NCBI GenBank assembly: GCA_902761635.1
Contig: CACWLG010000001.1
Span: forward strand, 133,258 to 197,257
Direction: 5' to 3'
DNA length: 64,000 bases
Source: Oscillospiraceae bacterium
GTDB lineage: Bacteria > Bacillota > Clostridia > Oscillospirales > Oscillospiraceae
Part shown: in pieces, positions 17,236 through 26,201 of the stretch
Numbering within the stretch: position 1 is the stretch's first letter
Layout: each line of letters begins with the position of its first letter
The notes under the pieces: model-generated
Told to the model about the DNA's origin: nothing
Seen by the model: only the letters and a program-made list of their open reading frames with translations
The model's database searches: none
Program-made: the position numbers and the translations under genes

Positions 17236-17313
17236 AGTGGGGGCCTCCTCTTTCATGGATTTGGAAAGATTGTAGCACAAAGCCAAAAAAAAAGAAATGC
17301 TTTTCGATCCCCA

Positions 17314-17342
17314 TTGACAAATGTTCACATTCTTTTTATAGT
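17314..17342 (+). promoter_or_regulatory. Sigma-A type promoter of the PfkB kinase gene
   Basis: TTGACA (17314-17319), a 17-bp spacer and TATAGT (17337-17342), 35 bp before the ATG at 17377, in the A/T-rich galM-PfkB divergent spacer. Confidence 0.8.
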
Positions 17343-17376
17343 TAATATATAGTCTTAATATGCGGGAGGAACTGCT

Positions 17377-18312
17377 ATGGCGATCGTAGTCGTGGGTGCC
17401 GTCTTCGTGGATGTCAAGGGCTTTCCGGACGACCTGTATCTGCCGACCGGGCGCAACGCCGGGTCCATTGAGTTTGTCCACGGCGGCGTGGGCCGCAATG
17501 TGGCGGAGGATATCGCCAATGTGGAGCTGCGCCCCACCTTCGTGAGTCTGGTGGACGGGAGCGCGCAGGGCGAGGAGGTCATCCGCAAGCTCAGAAAGCA
17601 CAAGGTCAACACCGACTATATCCGCGTTGTCCCAAACGGCATGGGTATGTGGCTGGCTGTGTTCGACGCCTCCGGCGACCTCGCCGGCTCCATCTCCCGG
17701 CGGCCGGACCTCTGGCCCATCTGCGGCATTCTCGATGAAAAAGGGGACGAGATCTTCCGCGACGCCGACAGTGTGGTCATCGAGGCGGATATCGGCAAGG
17801 ACATCGTCAAGCGTGTGCTGGACCTGGCGGAGAAGCACGGCAAGCCTGTATACGGCGTGGTGGCCAATATGAGCCTCGCCTCGGAGCGGCGGGATTTTCT
17901 GCAGCGCATGGACTGCTTCGTCTGCAATCAGGCAGAGGCCGGCATCCTCTTCGTGACGGACTATTCCAAAGCAACGCCTGAAGAGCTGTGCGCGGATCTG
18001 CCCGAGCGGCTCAGGAGCGCCAACATTCCGTCCATCGTCGTCACCATGGGCAGCCGCGGCTCTGTCTACGCCGATATTAACGGTGAGGTGGGGTATTACC
18101 CGGCTGAGCATGTGAAGGTGCGCGACACCACCGGTGCCGGAGACGCCTTCTGCGCCGGGGTCGCCATCGGCCTGAGCTATCACAAGAGCATGCGGGAGGC
18201 TGTGGAGATCGGCACGCGCCTTGCCGCGTCTGTCATCAAGGTATCGGAAAACGTCTGCCCCCGCTTTCGTCCACGTGAGCTGGGCCTGGACATTGATGTG
18301 GAGGAGGACTGA
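17377..18312 (+). CDS. PfkB-family sugar/nucleoside kinase
   Basis: A 311-residue ribokinase-superfamily kinase. The N-terminal GG motif region (HGGVGRNVAED, residues 35-45) contacts the substrate, and the C-terminal DTTGAGDAFCAG motif supplies the anion hole and catalytic base Asp256. The family phosphorylates sugars, nucleosides or pseudouridine using ATP in the cytoplasm. The sequence does not settle which; GGVGRNVAE resembles pseudouridine and adenosine kinases as well as ribokinases. It has its own promoter and a GGAGG ribosome site, and lies 78 bp ahead of the diguanylate-signalling gene. Confidence 0.85.
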   Translation: MAIVVVGAVFVDVKGFPDDLYLPTGRNAGSIEFVHGGVGRNVAEDIANVELRPTFVSLVDGSAQGEEVIRKLRKHKVNTDYIRVVPNGMGMWLAVFDASGDLAGSISRRPDLWPICGILDEKGDEIFRDADSVVIEADIGKDIVKRVLDLAEKHGKPVYGVVANMSLASERRDFLQRMDCFVCNQAEAGILFVTDYSKATPEELCADLPERLRSANIPSIVVTMGSRGSVYADINGEVGYYPAEHVKVRDTTGAGDAFCAGVAIGLSYHKSMREAVEIGTRLAASVIKVSENVCPRFRPRELGLDIDVEED

Positions 18313-18390
18313 CGCTCCTGTTTTGTCCGCAGGCTCGGCGATCAACGGCAAAAGGACATTCTTGTCATCGGCCCAGAAAGGAAGACCCTT

Positions 18391-20541
18391 GTGAAAAAGT
18401 ACCAGTTCGACAAGCAGATGATGAAGAGCATGGAGGAATCCTGTCCGCCCTTCGCGGTTTTTCAGTTTCTCAGCAACCGGATCGTACCGGTGGTTCTGAG
18501 CGCCGGCTTCTGTGAGCTGTTCGGCTTTGATGACCGTGCGGAGGCGTACAGGGTCATGGAGTATGACACCTACCGCGACACCCACCCGGACGATATTGCC
18601 CGCGTGGCCGAGGCGGGGCTCCGCTTCGCGCGGGAGGAGGCGGATTACGATGTGGTCTACCGGACACATCTGCCGGGGAAGGGCTATTACCGCATCATTC
18701 ACTCCCGCGGGAAGCACATCTGGCCCGAGGAGGGCGTGCGCCTGGCCTACATCTGGTACACGGACGAGGGGCGCTACACCGATCAGGGCGGCAGTATCGA
18801 GCAGAGCCTCGGCTCCCTGTTCAGCAAGCTCCTGCATGAGCAGAGCGCTATACGCGGCGCGTCCTATAACTATCTGACAGGGCTGCCCAACATGGGCTAT
18901 TTCTTCGAGCTGTCCGAGGCTTGGCGGCGCAAGATCCTGGAGGCGGGCGGAAAGCCTGCCACGCTCTTTCTGGATGTCAACGGCATGCGCCACTATAACC
19001 GCCGCTACGGCTATGCCGAGGGGGATAAGCTGCTGTGCGGCATTGCAAAGCTTCTGGCGCAGTATTTCGGTGCGGACAACTGCGGGCACGTGGGACAGGA
19101 CGGCTTTGTCGTCTATACCGAGGGGGAAGGCGTGGAAGAAAAGCTCAGCGCCCTCTTTGCCGAATGCGCCCGCCTCAACGGGGGCCGTTCCCGCACGCTG
19201 CGGGTGGGGATCTATGTAGAGGAGCAGGCGCCGCTTGTCGACTCCGGCACCGCCTGTGACCGGGCAAAGCTTGCCTGCCATGTCATCCGCGGCACCATGC
19301 TGCCCAAGATCCGCCGCTTTGACGAAAAGATGCTCGCCGATGCGGCCGAGGCCCAGTACGTGGCGGAAAGCCTGGACCGCGCGCTGGAGGAGGGCTGGAT
19401 CCGTGTTTACTATCAGCCGGTGGTGCGCACCTCAACGGGCCGTTTATGCAATGAGGAGGCGCTGGCCCGGTGGCTTGATCCGGTGCACGGCATGCTCATG
19501 CCCGACACCTTCATCCCCATTCTGGAAAAGAGCATGCTGATCTACAAGCTGGACCTCTATGTGCTGGAGCAGGTGCTGCTCCACATGCGGCAGAAGGAGG
19601 CGGCGGGACTGGAGGCGGTGCCCGTGTCCATCAACCTCTCCCGGGCGGATTTTGAAGCCTGTGACATGGTGGAGGAGATCTGCCGCCGGGTGGACAGCGC
19701 CGGCATCAGCCGCAGCAGGATCAACATTGAGATCACCGAGAGCATGGTCGGCCGGGAGCCGGCCTATATGAAAACCCAGATCGAGCGTTTCCACCGGCTG
19801 GGCTTCCATGTGTGGATGGACGATTTCGGCAGCGGATATTCCTCGCTGGACGTGCTGCAGAACATAGACTTCGACCTTATCAAATTCGACATGCACTTCA
19901 TGCGTCGCTTTGCGGATTCGGAGAAGAGCCGGAAGATCCTGGTGGAGCTGATGAAGATGGCGCTGTCCATCGGACTCGACACTCTTGTGGAGGGGGTGGA
20001 GACCCAGGAGCAGGCGGCGTTTCTCAATCTCATCGGCTGTGACAAGGCCCAGGGCTTTCTCTTCGGGAAGCCCGCCGCGCTGGAGGTCATTCTGGACTGC
20101 TATGAGAACGGGCGCGGCATCCGGCAGGAGGATCCTGCCCAGGCAGAGTATTATACCACCATCGGCACCACGAATCTGAGCGATCCCTCCGTGATCAGCA
20201 GCGGCAGCTTCGCGATGCACTCCTTCCCGGACACGGTGCCCATGGCGGTGCTGGAGAAGGACGGAGACCACCTGAGCCTTCTGCGCTGCAACCGCTCCTA
20301 CGGGGAATATCTGCGGCAGATCGTGGATGACGCGGAGATTGCGTACGCGGACGGAGAGATCCTTCTCAATTCGCCGGCCCTCGCCCGCATGGCCGAGAAG
20401 GCGCAGAAGTCGGAGGATTGGGTCCCCGTGCTCGAACGCAGCGACGACGGGCACATCTCCCGCTCCTTCGCCCGGCGCATTGCGGTAAACCCCGTCACCG
20501 GCGCATCGGCCATTGTGCTGGTCGTACTGGCGATCCTGTGA
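18391..20541 (+). CDS. PAS-GGDEF-EAL signalling protein, probable c-di-GMP phosphodiesterase
   Basis: A 716-residue cytoplasmic protein starting at GTG 18391 behind AAAGGAAG. A PAS-like sensor covers about residues 20-130. A GGDEF domain follows (about 150-310), but its active-site loop reads GQDGF instead of GGDEF, so cyclase activity is unlikely. The EAL domain (about 325-575) keeps the metal and catalytic motifs: EALARW, INLSR, EITES, DDFGSGYSS and VEGVET. It should therefore hydrolyse cyclic di-GMP. The last 130 residues have no clear identity and may be a second divergent PAS. No membrane helix is seen. Confidence 0.85.
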   Translation: MKKYQFDKQMMKSMEESCPPFAVFQFLSNRIVPVVLSAGFCELFGFDDRAEAYRVMEYDTYRDTHPDDIARVAEAGLRFAREEADYDVVYRTHLPGKGYYRIIHSRGKHIWPEEGVRLAYIWYTDEGRYTDQGGSIEQSLGSLFSKLLHEQSAIRGASYNYLTGLPNMGYFFELSEAWRRKILEAGGKPATLFLDVNGMRHYNRRYGYAEGDKLLCGIAKLLAQYFGADNCGHVGQDGFVVYTEGEGVEEKLSALFAECARLNGGRSRTLRVGIYVEEQAPLVDSGTACDRAKLACHVIRGTMLPKIRRFDEKMLADAAEAQYVAESLDRALEEGWIRVYYQPVVRTSTGRLCNEEALARWLDPVHGMLMPDTFIPILEKSMLIYKLDLYVLEQVLLHMRQKEAAGLEAVPVSINLSRADFEACDMVEEICRRVDSAGISRSRINIEITESMVGREPAYMKTQIERFHRLGFHVWMDDFGSGYSSLDVLQNIDFDLIKFDMHFMRRFADSEKSRKILVELMKMALSIGLDTLVEGVETQEQAAFLNLIGCDKAQGFLFGKPAALEVILDCYENGRGIRQEDPAQAEYYTTIGTTNLSDPSVISSGSFAMHSFPDTVPMAVLEKDGDHLSLLRCNRSYGEYLRQIVDDAEIAYADGEILLNSPALARMAEKAQKSEDWVPVLERSDDGHISRSFARRIAVNPVTGASAIVLVVLAIL

Positions 20542-20550
20542 TCCTGTTGA

Positions 20551-20584
20551 AAAGACCTCCTGCCCGGCCGGGCAGGAGGTCTTT
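20551..20584. terminator. Bidirectional terminator between converging genes
   Basis: A 34-bp perfect palindrome (AAAGACCTCC ... GGAGGTCTTT) followed by T residues on the plus strand and preceded by A residues, so it can serve both the GGDEF/EAL gene and the converging oxidoreductase gene. Confidence 0.9.
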
Positions 20585-20596
20585 TTGTTTGATCCT

Positions 20597-23209
20597 TTAT
20601 TTCGCTTCGCTCATTTTGCGGATTTCAATGCGCTTGCGGCGGCCCTCGACAAAGACGGGCAGCGCTTTCGGGCGATCAAAGTAGTCAATGCTCTCCACGT
20701 AGGTGCGCTTGCGCAGGTGGATGGCGTCGAACTTGCAGCGAGTCGTGCACACACCGCAGCCGAGGCACTTGTTGGGATCGACAAAGGAGGCGCCGCAGCC
20801 GAGGCAGCGTGCCGTCTCCTTCTTCATCTGCTCCTCGGTGAAGGTCCTGCGGTCATCCCGGAAGCTGGAGGCCCTGGCCTCGTCCCTGCCGGGGATCTGG
20901 CGCGCCGTCGCATCATAGCCGCGTTTGACGGTGTCGAAGTCCACGTTTTCCTTGTCAAAGGCGCGGTAGGTGAGGCGGTCGCGGCCGATGGTCAGGCTCT
21001 GGCCCGGCTGGACATAGCGGTGGATAGAGATGGCCGCCTGCTTGCCCTGGGCAATGGCGTCGATGGCGAACCTGGGCCCGGTGTGGGCGTCGCCGCCAAC
21101 GAAGATATCCGGCTGGGAGGTCTGATAGGTGACCTCATCGGCAAGGACGCGGCCCTTCTCGTCGCACTGGACCTCGCCGAGATCCAGGCCCTCAAGGTCG
21201 ATGCGCTGGCCGACGGCGGCAAGGATGGCGTCGCAGCGGACGACCTTGTCCCCCTCGCAGTGAAGGGCGGCGACCTTGTTGTTCTTGCCCTCGATCTCCA
21301 CGGGCTTATGCTCGAAGAGGAACTTCACGCCCTCCTCCTTCGCCTCTTGAACCTCAGCGGGATCGGCGGGCATATCGCTCTCCCTGCGGCGGTAGGCCAC
21401 CGTCACCTGCGCGCCGAGACGGACAGCCGTGCGGGCCACATCCATGGCCACGTTGCCGCCGCCGATAACGACGACCTTCTTGCCGACAGTCGGGAGCGCG
21501 CCGGAATTGACCTCACGCAGGAAATCAATGCCGCCCCAGACGCCCTTGAGGTCTTCGCCCGGGATGCCGAGGGGTGCGGATTTCTGCGCGCCGACAGCGA
21601 GATAGATGGCGCTGTAGCCCTGGTCGCGGAGCTGCTGGACAGTGATGTCCCTGCCGATCTCCACGCCGCAGCGGAAGATGACGCCCAACTCCTTGAGAAC
21701 GTCGATCTCGGCGTCCAGGACGGTTTTCTCCAGGCGGAAGCTCGGAATGCCGTAGCGCAGCATGCCGCCGGGCTGTTCGTTCTTGTCGAAAACGGTGACC
21801 CTGTAGTTGTCGGCGGCGAGGTAATAAGCGCAGCTCAGCCCGGCGGGACCGGCGCCGATGACGGCGATCTTCTTGTCCGAGAAATCATAGAGCTTTTTCG
21901 GGACAAAGCGGGTGTCGCGCTCAAGCTCCCGGTCGGCAATGAACTTCTTGACCTCGTCGATGGCGACGGCGCGGTCAATATCGCCGCGGGTGCACACATC
22001 CTCACACTTGCGGTTGCAGACGCGGCCGCAGACGGCGGGCAGGGGGTTTTCCTTCTTGATGAGCTCCAGCGCCTCCAGGTACCTGCCCTGGGCGGCAAGC
22101 TTCAGATAGCCCTGCACGGCGATGTGGGCGGGACATGCGCTCTTGCAGGGCGCGGTCCCCTCGGGCGCCACATACTCGCGGTTGGTGCGGTGCTCGGGAT
22201 TCCAGTGCTCCGGCGTCCACTCGATATCATCGGGCAGCTCATGCGGTTCGTGCGCGATGGGGGTCCTGGCGCAGAGCTTCTGGCCCATCTGGATAGCATT
22301 GTTGGCGCAGCGGTCCGTGCACTGGCCGCAGGCGACGCACTTGGCTTCGTCGATCTCGGCCACGTAGTTGCTGCGGGAGGTTTCGGGGGTGTTGTAATAC
22401 TGGCTCACGCCGAGGGCCAGGCAGCTCTCGGGCATGCAGTTGCAGATGGCAAAGGTCTCCCCCTGGTGCAGGGTGGTGATCTGGTGGACGCAGCCGCGCT
22501 CGTCGCACTTTTGGACGAGGGCCTTGGCCTCCTCCAAAGTGCAGGGTCTGCCCTTGCCGGAGCGGTTGAACATGTCGCCCACATGGCCCATGAAGATGCA
22601 CAGGCCCTCGTCCAGATCGCCGCTGCCCTCGCCCATGAGCTTGCGCACGCGGCGGCACTGGCAGGGCGTGATGCTCAGGTGCCCTTCGTTTTCCTCCAGG
22701 TACTTGCTGACGCGCTCGTTGTCGATCTGCTGGGCGTCGGCCGGGATGGCGCTCTCGACGGGGATGACGCGCATGATGCCCGCACCCATGGGGGTGTTGG
22801 GCGCATGCTCGATCTGGCTGGTGGTGGCGTGCTGATGGAAGGCATAGGCAATCTCGGGATGGGCAAGACAGAATTTTTCGTTGATGAGCAGGAACTCAAA
22901 GATGCCGGGGGTGTAGGGCGGCAGCAGGTAGAGCTCCAGCCCCACCACGGGCACCAGGACCTGCACCACAAGGCCGATGTCAAAGATCTCATGCAGCACC
23001 TCACGGGTGCGCTTGATGCTCAGTCCCGCCTTGTGCGCGATGATAGGGACGAAGGCCGGCTTCATGTCGGTCAGTGCCAGCATGACGGTGATCTGCTCGT
23101 CCGTGATCCACTGCTCAAAGAGCTTGTATTCGGCACAGTCGGGCGTGATCTTATAATGCCCGCCGTTGATTTTTTCGCAGAGCTTGATCAGATTCTCTCT
23201 AACTGCCAC
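20597..23209 (-). CDS. Large Fe-S/FAD oxidoreductase with GltD-like core
   Basis: An 870-residue flavoprotein. An N-terminal region (about 1-285) has cysteine clusters (CQCRR, CNCMPESC) and a helical start unlike GltD. A ferredoxin-like segment follows (CVACGQCTDRC, near 300). Then comes a complete glutamate-synthase small-subunit type module: CPAHIAVQGY with CGRVCNRKC, the FAD site GAGPAG (near 460) and the NAD(P) site GGGNVA (near 590). The C-terminus adds CLGCG and CLGCGVCTTRC. Such proteins pass electrons between NAD(P)H and a ferredoxin-type or unknown partner. No glutamate synthase large subunit lies nearby, so the electron acceptor is unknown. ATG 23209 follows AGGAGG. Confidence 0.75.
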   Translation of the reverse strand: MAVRENLIKLCEKINGGHYKITPDCAEYKLFEQWITDEQITVMLALTDMKPAFVPIIAHKAGLSIKRTREVLHEIFDIGLVVQVLVPVVGLELYLLPPYTPGIFEFLLINEKFCLAHPEIAYAFHQHATTSQIEHAPNTPMGAGIMRVIPVESAIPADAQQIDNERVSKYLEENEGHLSITPCQCRRVRKLMGEGSGDLDEGLCIFMGHVGDMFNRSGKGRPCTLEEAKALVQKCDERGCVHQITTLHQGETFAICNCMPESCLALGVSQYYNTPETSRSNYVAEIDEAKCVACGQCTDRCANNAIQMGQKLCARTPIAHEPHELPDDIEWTPEHWNPEHRTNREYVAPEGTAPCKSACPAHIAVQGYLKLAAQGRYLEALELIKKENPLPAVCGRVCNRKCEDVCTRGDIDRAVAIDEVKKFIADRELERDTRFVPKKLYDFSDKKIAVIGAGPAGLSCAYYLAADNYRVTVFDKNEQPGGMLRYGIPSFRLEKTVLDAEIDVLKELGVIFRCGVEIGRDITVQQLRDQGYSAIYLAVGAQKSAPLGIPGEDLKGVWGGIDFLREVNSGALPTVGKKVVVIGGGNVAMDVARTAVRLGAQVTVAYRRRESDMPADPAEVQEAKEEGVKFLFEHKPVEIEGKNNKVAALHCEGDKVVRCDAILAAVGQRIDLEGLDLGEVQCDEKGRVLADEVTYQTSQPDIFVGGDAHTGPRFAIDAIAQGKQAAISIHRYVQPGQSLTIGRDRLTYRAFDKENVDFDTVKRGYDATARQIPGRDEARASSFRDDRRTFTEEQMKKETARCLGCGASFVDPNKCLGCGVCTTRCKFDAIHLRKRTYVESIDYFDRPKALPVFVEGRRKRIEIRKMSEAK

Positions 23210-23291
23210 AGGGAATTCCTCCTAAATAGATGTAAATATCATTGGACCATAATAACCGATATTGGCAGTGTAGCCGTTCCCCGCGCAAAAG

Positions 23292-24080
23292 TCAAGTCAA
23301 GCCTTCGTTTTCCTTTTTTCGGTATGCTCCGAAAAGGCTCTCGTAGCTGCCGGGCTCCATGCCGTAAAGGCTGTCGATATACCCGCAGGTGAAAATCTCC
23401 GCCGGGGCGCCGCTGCGGTCCACGCGCCCATCCCTGACGCAAAGCAGGGTATCGGCAAAGCGCTCGGCAAGCTCCAGCTCGTGCATGCTCATGACCACGG
23501 CGATCTGCCGCTCCTTTGAGAGAATGCGCAGAAGCCGGAGAAACTCCAGCTTGTGGCGAATGTCAAGAAAGGAGGTGGGCTCATCCAGAACGAGAAGGCG
23601 CGGCTGCTGGCAAAGGGCGCGGGCCAGCAGGACCCGCTGGCGCTGCCCATCGCTGATGCGCGTAAAATCCCGCTCGGCAAGGGCGGTGATGCCGACCTTC
23701 TCCATGGTCTCGCGCACAACAAGGCGGTCTTTCTCCGTGAGCAGGCCAAGACGGCCCGTATAGGGGTAGCGCCCGGCGGCCACCACCTCCCCGCAGCGCA
23801 TGAGCTCCGGCTCGGGCTTACCGGTCAGGACAGCGGCGCAGAGCCTGGCAAGCTCCCGCTCCCGATAGTCCCGCAGCGCTCTGCCCGCAAGCATGATCTC
23901 CCCGCGCACCGGGGGCAGGGCGCGGATCAGGGTTTTGAGGAGCGTGGACTTGCCCGCCCCGTTCGGGCCGATGAGGCAGAGGATCTGCCCCGCCGCGGCA
24001 TGAAGGTCAATGTCAGAGACCACGGTTTTTTCCCCATAGCCGACAGAGAGCTTTTCCGTATACAGGATCGTCTCCCTCAT
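23292..24080 (-). CDS. BtuD/FecE-type ABC importer ATPase
   Basis: A 262-residue ATPase of the siderophore/cobalamin/heme importer class. Walker A GPNGAGKST is near residues 38-46, the signature reads ISDGQRQR (Asp replacing the usual Gly), and Walker B LLVLDEPTSFLD follows. It overlaps the permease gene by 4 bp (ATGA), which fixes the start at 24080. It is the last gene of the riboswitch-led cobalamin operon. Substrate could be cobalamin or its precursors, cobalt, iron or heme; the operon context favours cobalamin-related or tetrapyrrole cargo. Confidence 0.85.
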   Translation of the reverse strand: MRETILYTEKLSVGYGEKTVVSDIDLHAAAGQILCLIGPNGAGKSTLLKTLIRALPPVRGEIMLAGRALRDYRERELARLCAAVLTGKPEPELMRCGEVVAAGRYPYTGRLGLLTEKDRLVVRETMEKVGITALAERDFTRISDGQRQRVLLARALCQQPRLLVLDEPTSFLDIRHKLEFLRLLRILSKERQIAVVMSMHELELAERFADTLLCVRDGRVDRSGAPAEIFTCGYIDSLYGMEPGSYESLFGAYRKKENEGLT

Positions 24081-25099
24081 ACGCCGCCCCCCTTCCCGCG
24101 CCGAAGCAAAATCCAGATCACGACCGGCGCGCCGAAGATCGCCGTCACCGAGCCGATGGCAAGCTCCGTCGGCGCAAAGAGGGTGCGGGCAAGCAGATCG
24201 CAGCCCAGGCAGAAGCCCGCCCCGCCGAGAAAGCAGGCAGGGATCAGCACACCCGGCCTTGCGGTCCGGAAGAGTCCCTTCATGAGCTGCGGCACCGCAA
24301 TGCCCACGAAGGAGACGGGCCCGGCAAAGGCCGTGACACAGGCGGCCAGGAGGCTTGACAGTCCGATGAGGGCAAGGCGGAAGCGGCGGATATTCACCCC
24401 CATGCTGGCGGCGTAGTCCTCCCCGAGCTGCCAGGCCGCCATGGGCTTTGCCAGGAAAACGCAGCAGACAAGCGCGGCCGCGACGATCAGGGCCGCCGTG
24501 CCGAGCTCTGCCCAGTCCACGCCCGAGAAGCTGCCCATGGACCAGTAGTGGAGGTTTACGATGTGGCTGTCGTCGGCAAAGGTCACCGCGAAATCCGTGA
24601 TCGCCGAGCAGATATAGCCGATCATCACCCCGCAGACGATAAGGCGCGACATGCCCCGGGTCCGGCCCGCCGCAAGCAGGAGAAAGCCTATGGCGAGAAG
24701 CGCCCCCGGAAAGGCAGCACCGATCATGCCCCAGGCGCTCAGGCTCACGCCCCGGTCGAGACAGGCGATCATCGTGAGGGCCACGGTGAGCTTTGCGCCC
24801 GAGGAGACCCCCAGCACAAAGGGCCCTGCAATGGGATTGGAAAAGAAGGTCTGCAGCAGAAAGCCCGCCACTGACAGCGCCCCGCCCAGAAGCGCCGCCG
24901 CAAGCAGTCGCGGCAGGCGTATGCTCCACACGATGCGCGCGGCGCTCTCTGTCCTGTCCCCGGAAAAAAGGGCGTGAAGAAGCGTCCCTGCCCCGATGCG
25001 CGTGCTGCCCACCGCGAGATTGACCAAGCCCAATCCCAGTGTCAGCACAGCCAGGAGCAGGAAACAGAGAAGACTGCGTTTTGTCCGGCTCATGCTCAT
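24077..25099 (-). CDS. BtuC/FecCD-type ABC importer permease
   Basis: A 340-residue permease with about ten hydrophobic helices. Family motifs are visible: RLPRLLAAALLGGALSVAG (residues about 61-79), the NPIAGPFVLGVSSGA segment (near 88-102) that follows it in BtuC/FhuB proteins, and the cytoplasmic coupling region with GPVSFVGIAVPQLM near 265. It works as a homodimer with the ATPase and the binding protein. It starts 1 bp after the binding-protein stop codon. It may import corrinoids, heme or metal chelates. Confidence 0.88.
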   Translation of the reverse strand: MSMSRTKRSLLCFLLLAVLTLGLGLVNLAVGSTRIGAGTLLHALFSGDRTESAARIVWSIRLPRLLAAALLGGALSVAGFLLQTFFSNPIAGPFVLGVSSGAKLTVALTMIACLDRGVSLSAWGMIGAAFPGALLAIGFLLLAAGRTRGMSRLIVCGVMIGYICSAITDFAVTFADDSHIVNLHYWSMGSFSGVDWAELGTAALIVAAALVCCVFLAKPMAAWQLGEDYAASMGVNIRRFRLALIGLSSLLAACVTAFAGPVSFVGIAVPQLMKGLFRTARPGVLIPACFLGGAGFCLGCDLLARTLFAPTELAIGSVTAIFGAPVVIWILLRRGKGGGV

Positions 25100-25100
25100 A

Positions 25101-26201
25101 TCATTGGATCCTGTGTAAATACGTCAAATCCTTGTCTGCCCCGTCCAGTACGGCACGGATGTCCGCGATCATGTCCGCCGCGGCGGAGGAGCGCTGGAAC
25201 ATGCTCATCTCCGTACACCAGACATGGTTTTCCTGCACCGCCTTAAAATCCTTCAGTACAGGGCTGAGAGCGAGAAAGGCGTCCAGATCCTCCACATCCC
25301 CGGCAGTGGTGCTGTTGTAGATCAGCACATCCGCGTCCCGCGCCTGGGCGTAGAAGGATTCCAGCTGGATCGTCACCGTAGACAGGGCGCTGTCCTCCCC
25401 CGGGAGATCGGTGAAGGCCGTTGCGCCGCCGGCAAGCTCGATCATGCGTGTGACATAGTCCGCCGCCCGGCGCACCACAACACCGCCGCCGGGGGTAAGA
25501 TGGAAGAAGGCAACGCTTTTGCCGGAGGGCGCCGCGTTCTCAACTGTCCGGAAAAGCTCCTCCTGGCGGGCGAAGAAGGCATCCGCCTCCGCCTGCCGCC
25601 CGGTCAGAAGCCCGTAGAGCCGTATCCACTCCACCCGCCCGAGCGGGTGGGGCTCGTAGCTGGAATACTCGACCAGCACGGGGATGCCCAGCTCCTCCAG
25701 CTTCTCCCGGACCGCGGGGCTGTGGAGGATCATGGTGTTCTCGATGGCAAGGCCGCAGCCCTCACTGAGCAGCAGCTCATAATCCGGCGCGCTGTATTTG
25801 CCTGCGTACCAGATCCGCTCTTCCTCCATGGCTGCCCGCAGCTCAGGGATGCGCCAGTTCTCCGGGGCGGTGGAGCTGTACTGCACCGCATCCAGAGCCC
25901 CCATCCGCAGGAAGAGATCGGGGGCGGAGGAGCTTGCAAGGTAGAGCTTTTCCGCCGGGACGGGGATGCGCGGCAGGGCCTCCAGGCCCTTCGGAACCGG
26001 GGCCCCGGCAGGCAGGAGCAGATAATCCTGATCCGCCCCGATGCGAAGCCGCGCCGCCCCGCCGTTATAACAGTCCACGGAGAAGTGCTCGGCATAGTGC
26101 AGGTCCATGCTGCCGTGAGGCTCCTCCGTCCCGGAAAAGGCCGCGCCGGGGCAGAGCAGCAGAGAAAGCAGCGCAAGGCAGACGCAGAGCGCCCGCCTCA
26201 C
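25101..26201 (-). CDS. BtuF/FepB-type substrate-binding protein
   Basis: A 366-residue exported binding protein of the periplasmic-binding class III type. The signal peptide covers about residues 1-23. Two lobes are joined by a long helix near 180-215. The first lobe has SSSAPDLFLRMGALD, and the second has ELAGGATAF and the DADVLIYNST motif typical of siderophore, heme and cobalamin binders. It starts with GTG at 26201, which overlaps the TGA of the upstream gene (GTGA), indicating translational coupling. No good lipobox is seen, so retention at the surface may depend on the neighbouring secreted protein or the permease. Ligand unknown. Confidence 0.8.
   Translation of the reverse strand: MRRALCVCLALLSLLLCPGAAFSGTEEPHGSMDLHYAEHFSVDCYNGGAARLRIGADQDYLLLPAGAPVPKGLEALPRIPVPAEKLYLASSSAPDLFLRMGALDAVQYSSTAPENWRIPELRAAMEEERIWYAGKYSAPDYELLLSEGCGLAIENTMILHSPAVREKLEELGIPVLVEYSSYEPHPLGRVEWIRLYGLLTGRQAEADAFFARQEELFRTVENAAPSGKSVAFFHLTPGGGVVVRRAADYVTRMIELAGGATAFTDLPGEDSALSTVTIQLESFYAQARDADVLIYNSTTAGDVEDLDAFLALSPVLKDFKAVQENHVWCTEMSMFQRSSAAADMIADIRAVLDGADKDLTYLHRIQ

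Noticed and set aside
17236-19281. In-frame extension of galM far upstream on the minus strand
   Set aside because: It runs antisense to the PfkB and GGDEF/EAL genes and loses similarity to mutarotases; the galM start at 17235 has a good ribosome site.
20513-23392. A 959-codon open frame on the plus strand
   Set aside because: It lies exactly antisense to the well-supported Fe-S/FAD oxidoreductase gene; its composition (His, Gly, Val, Asp rich) is the typical shadow of a high-GC gene.
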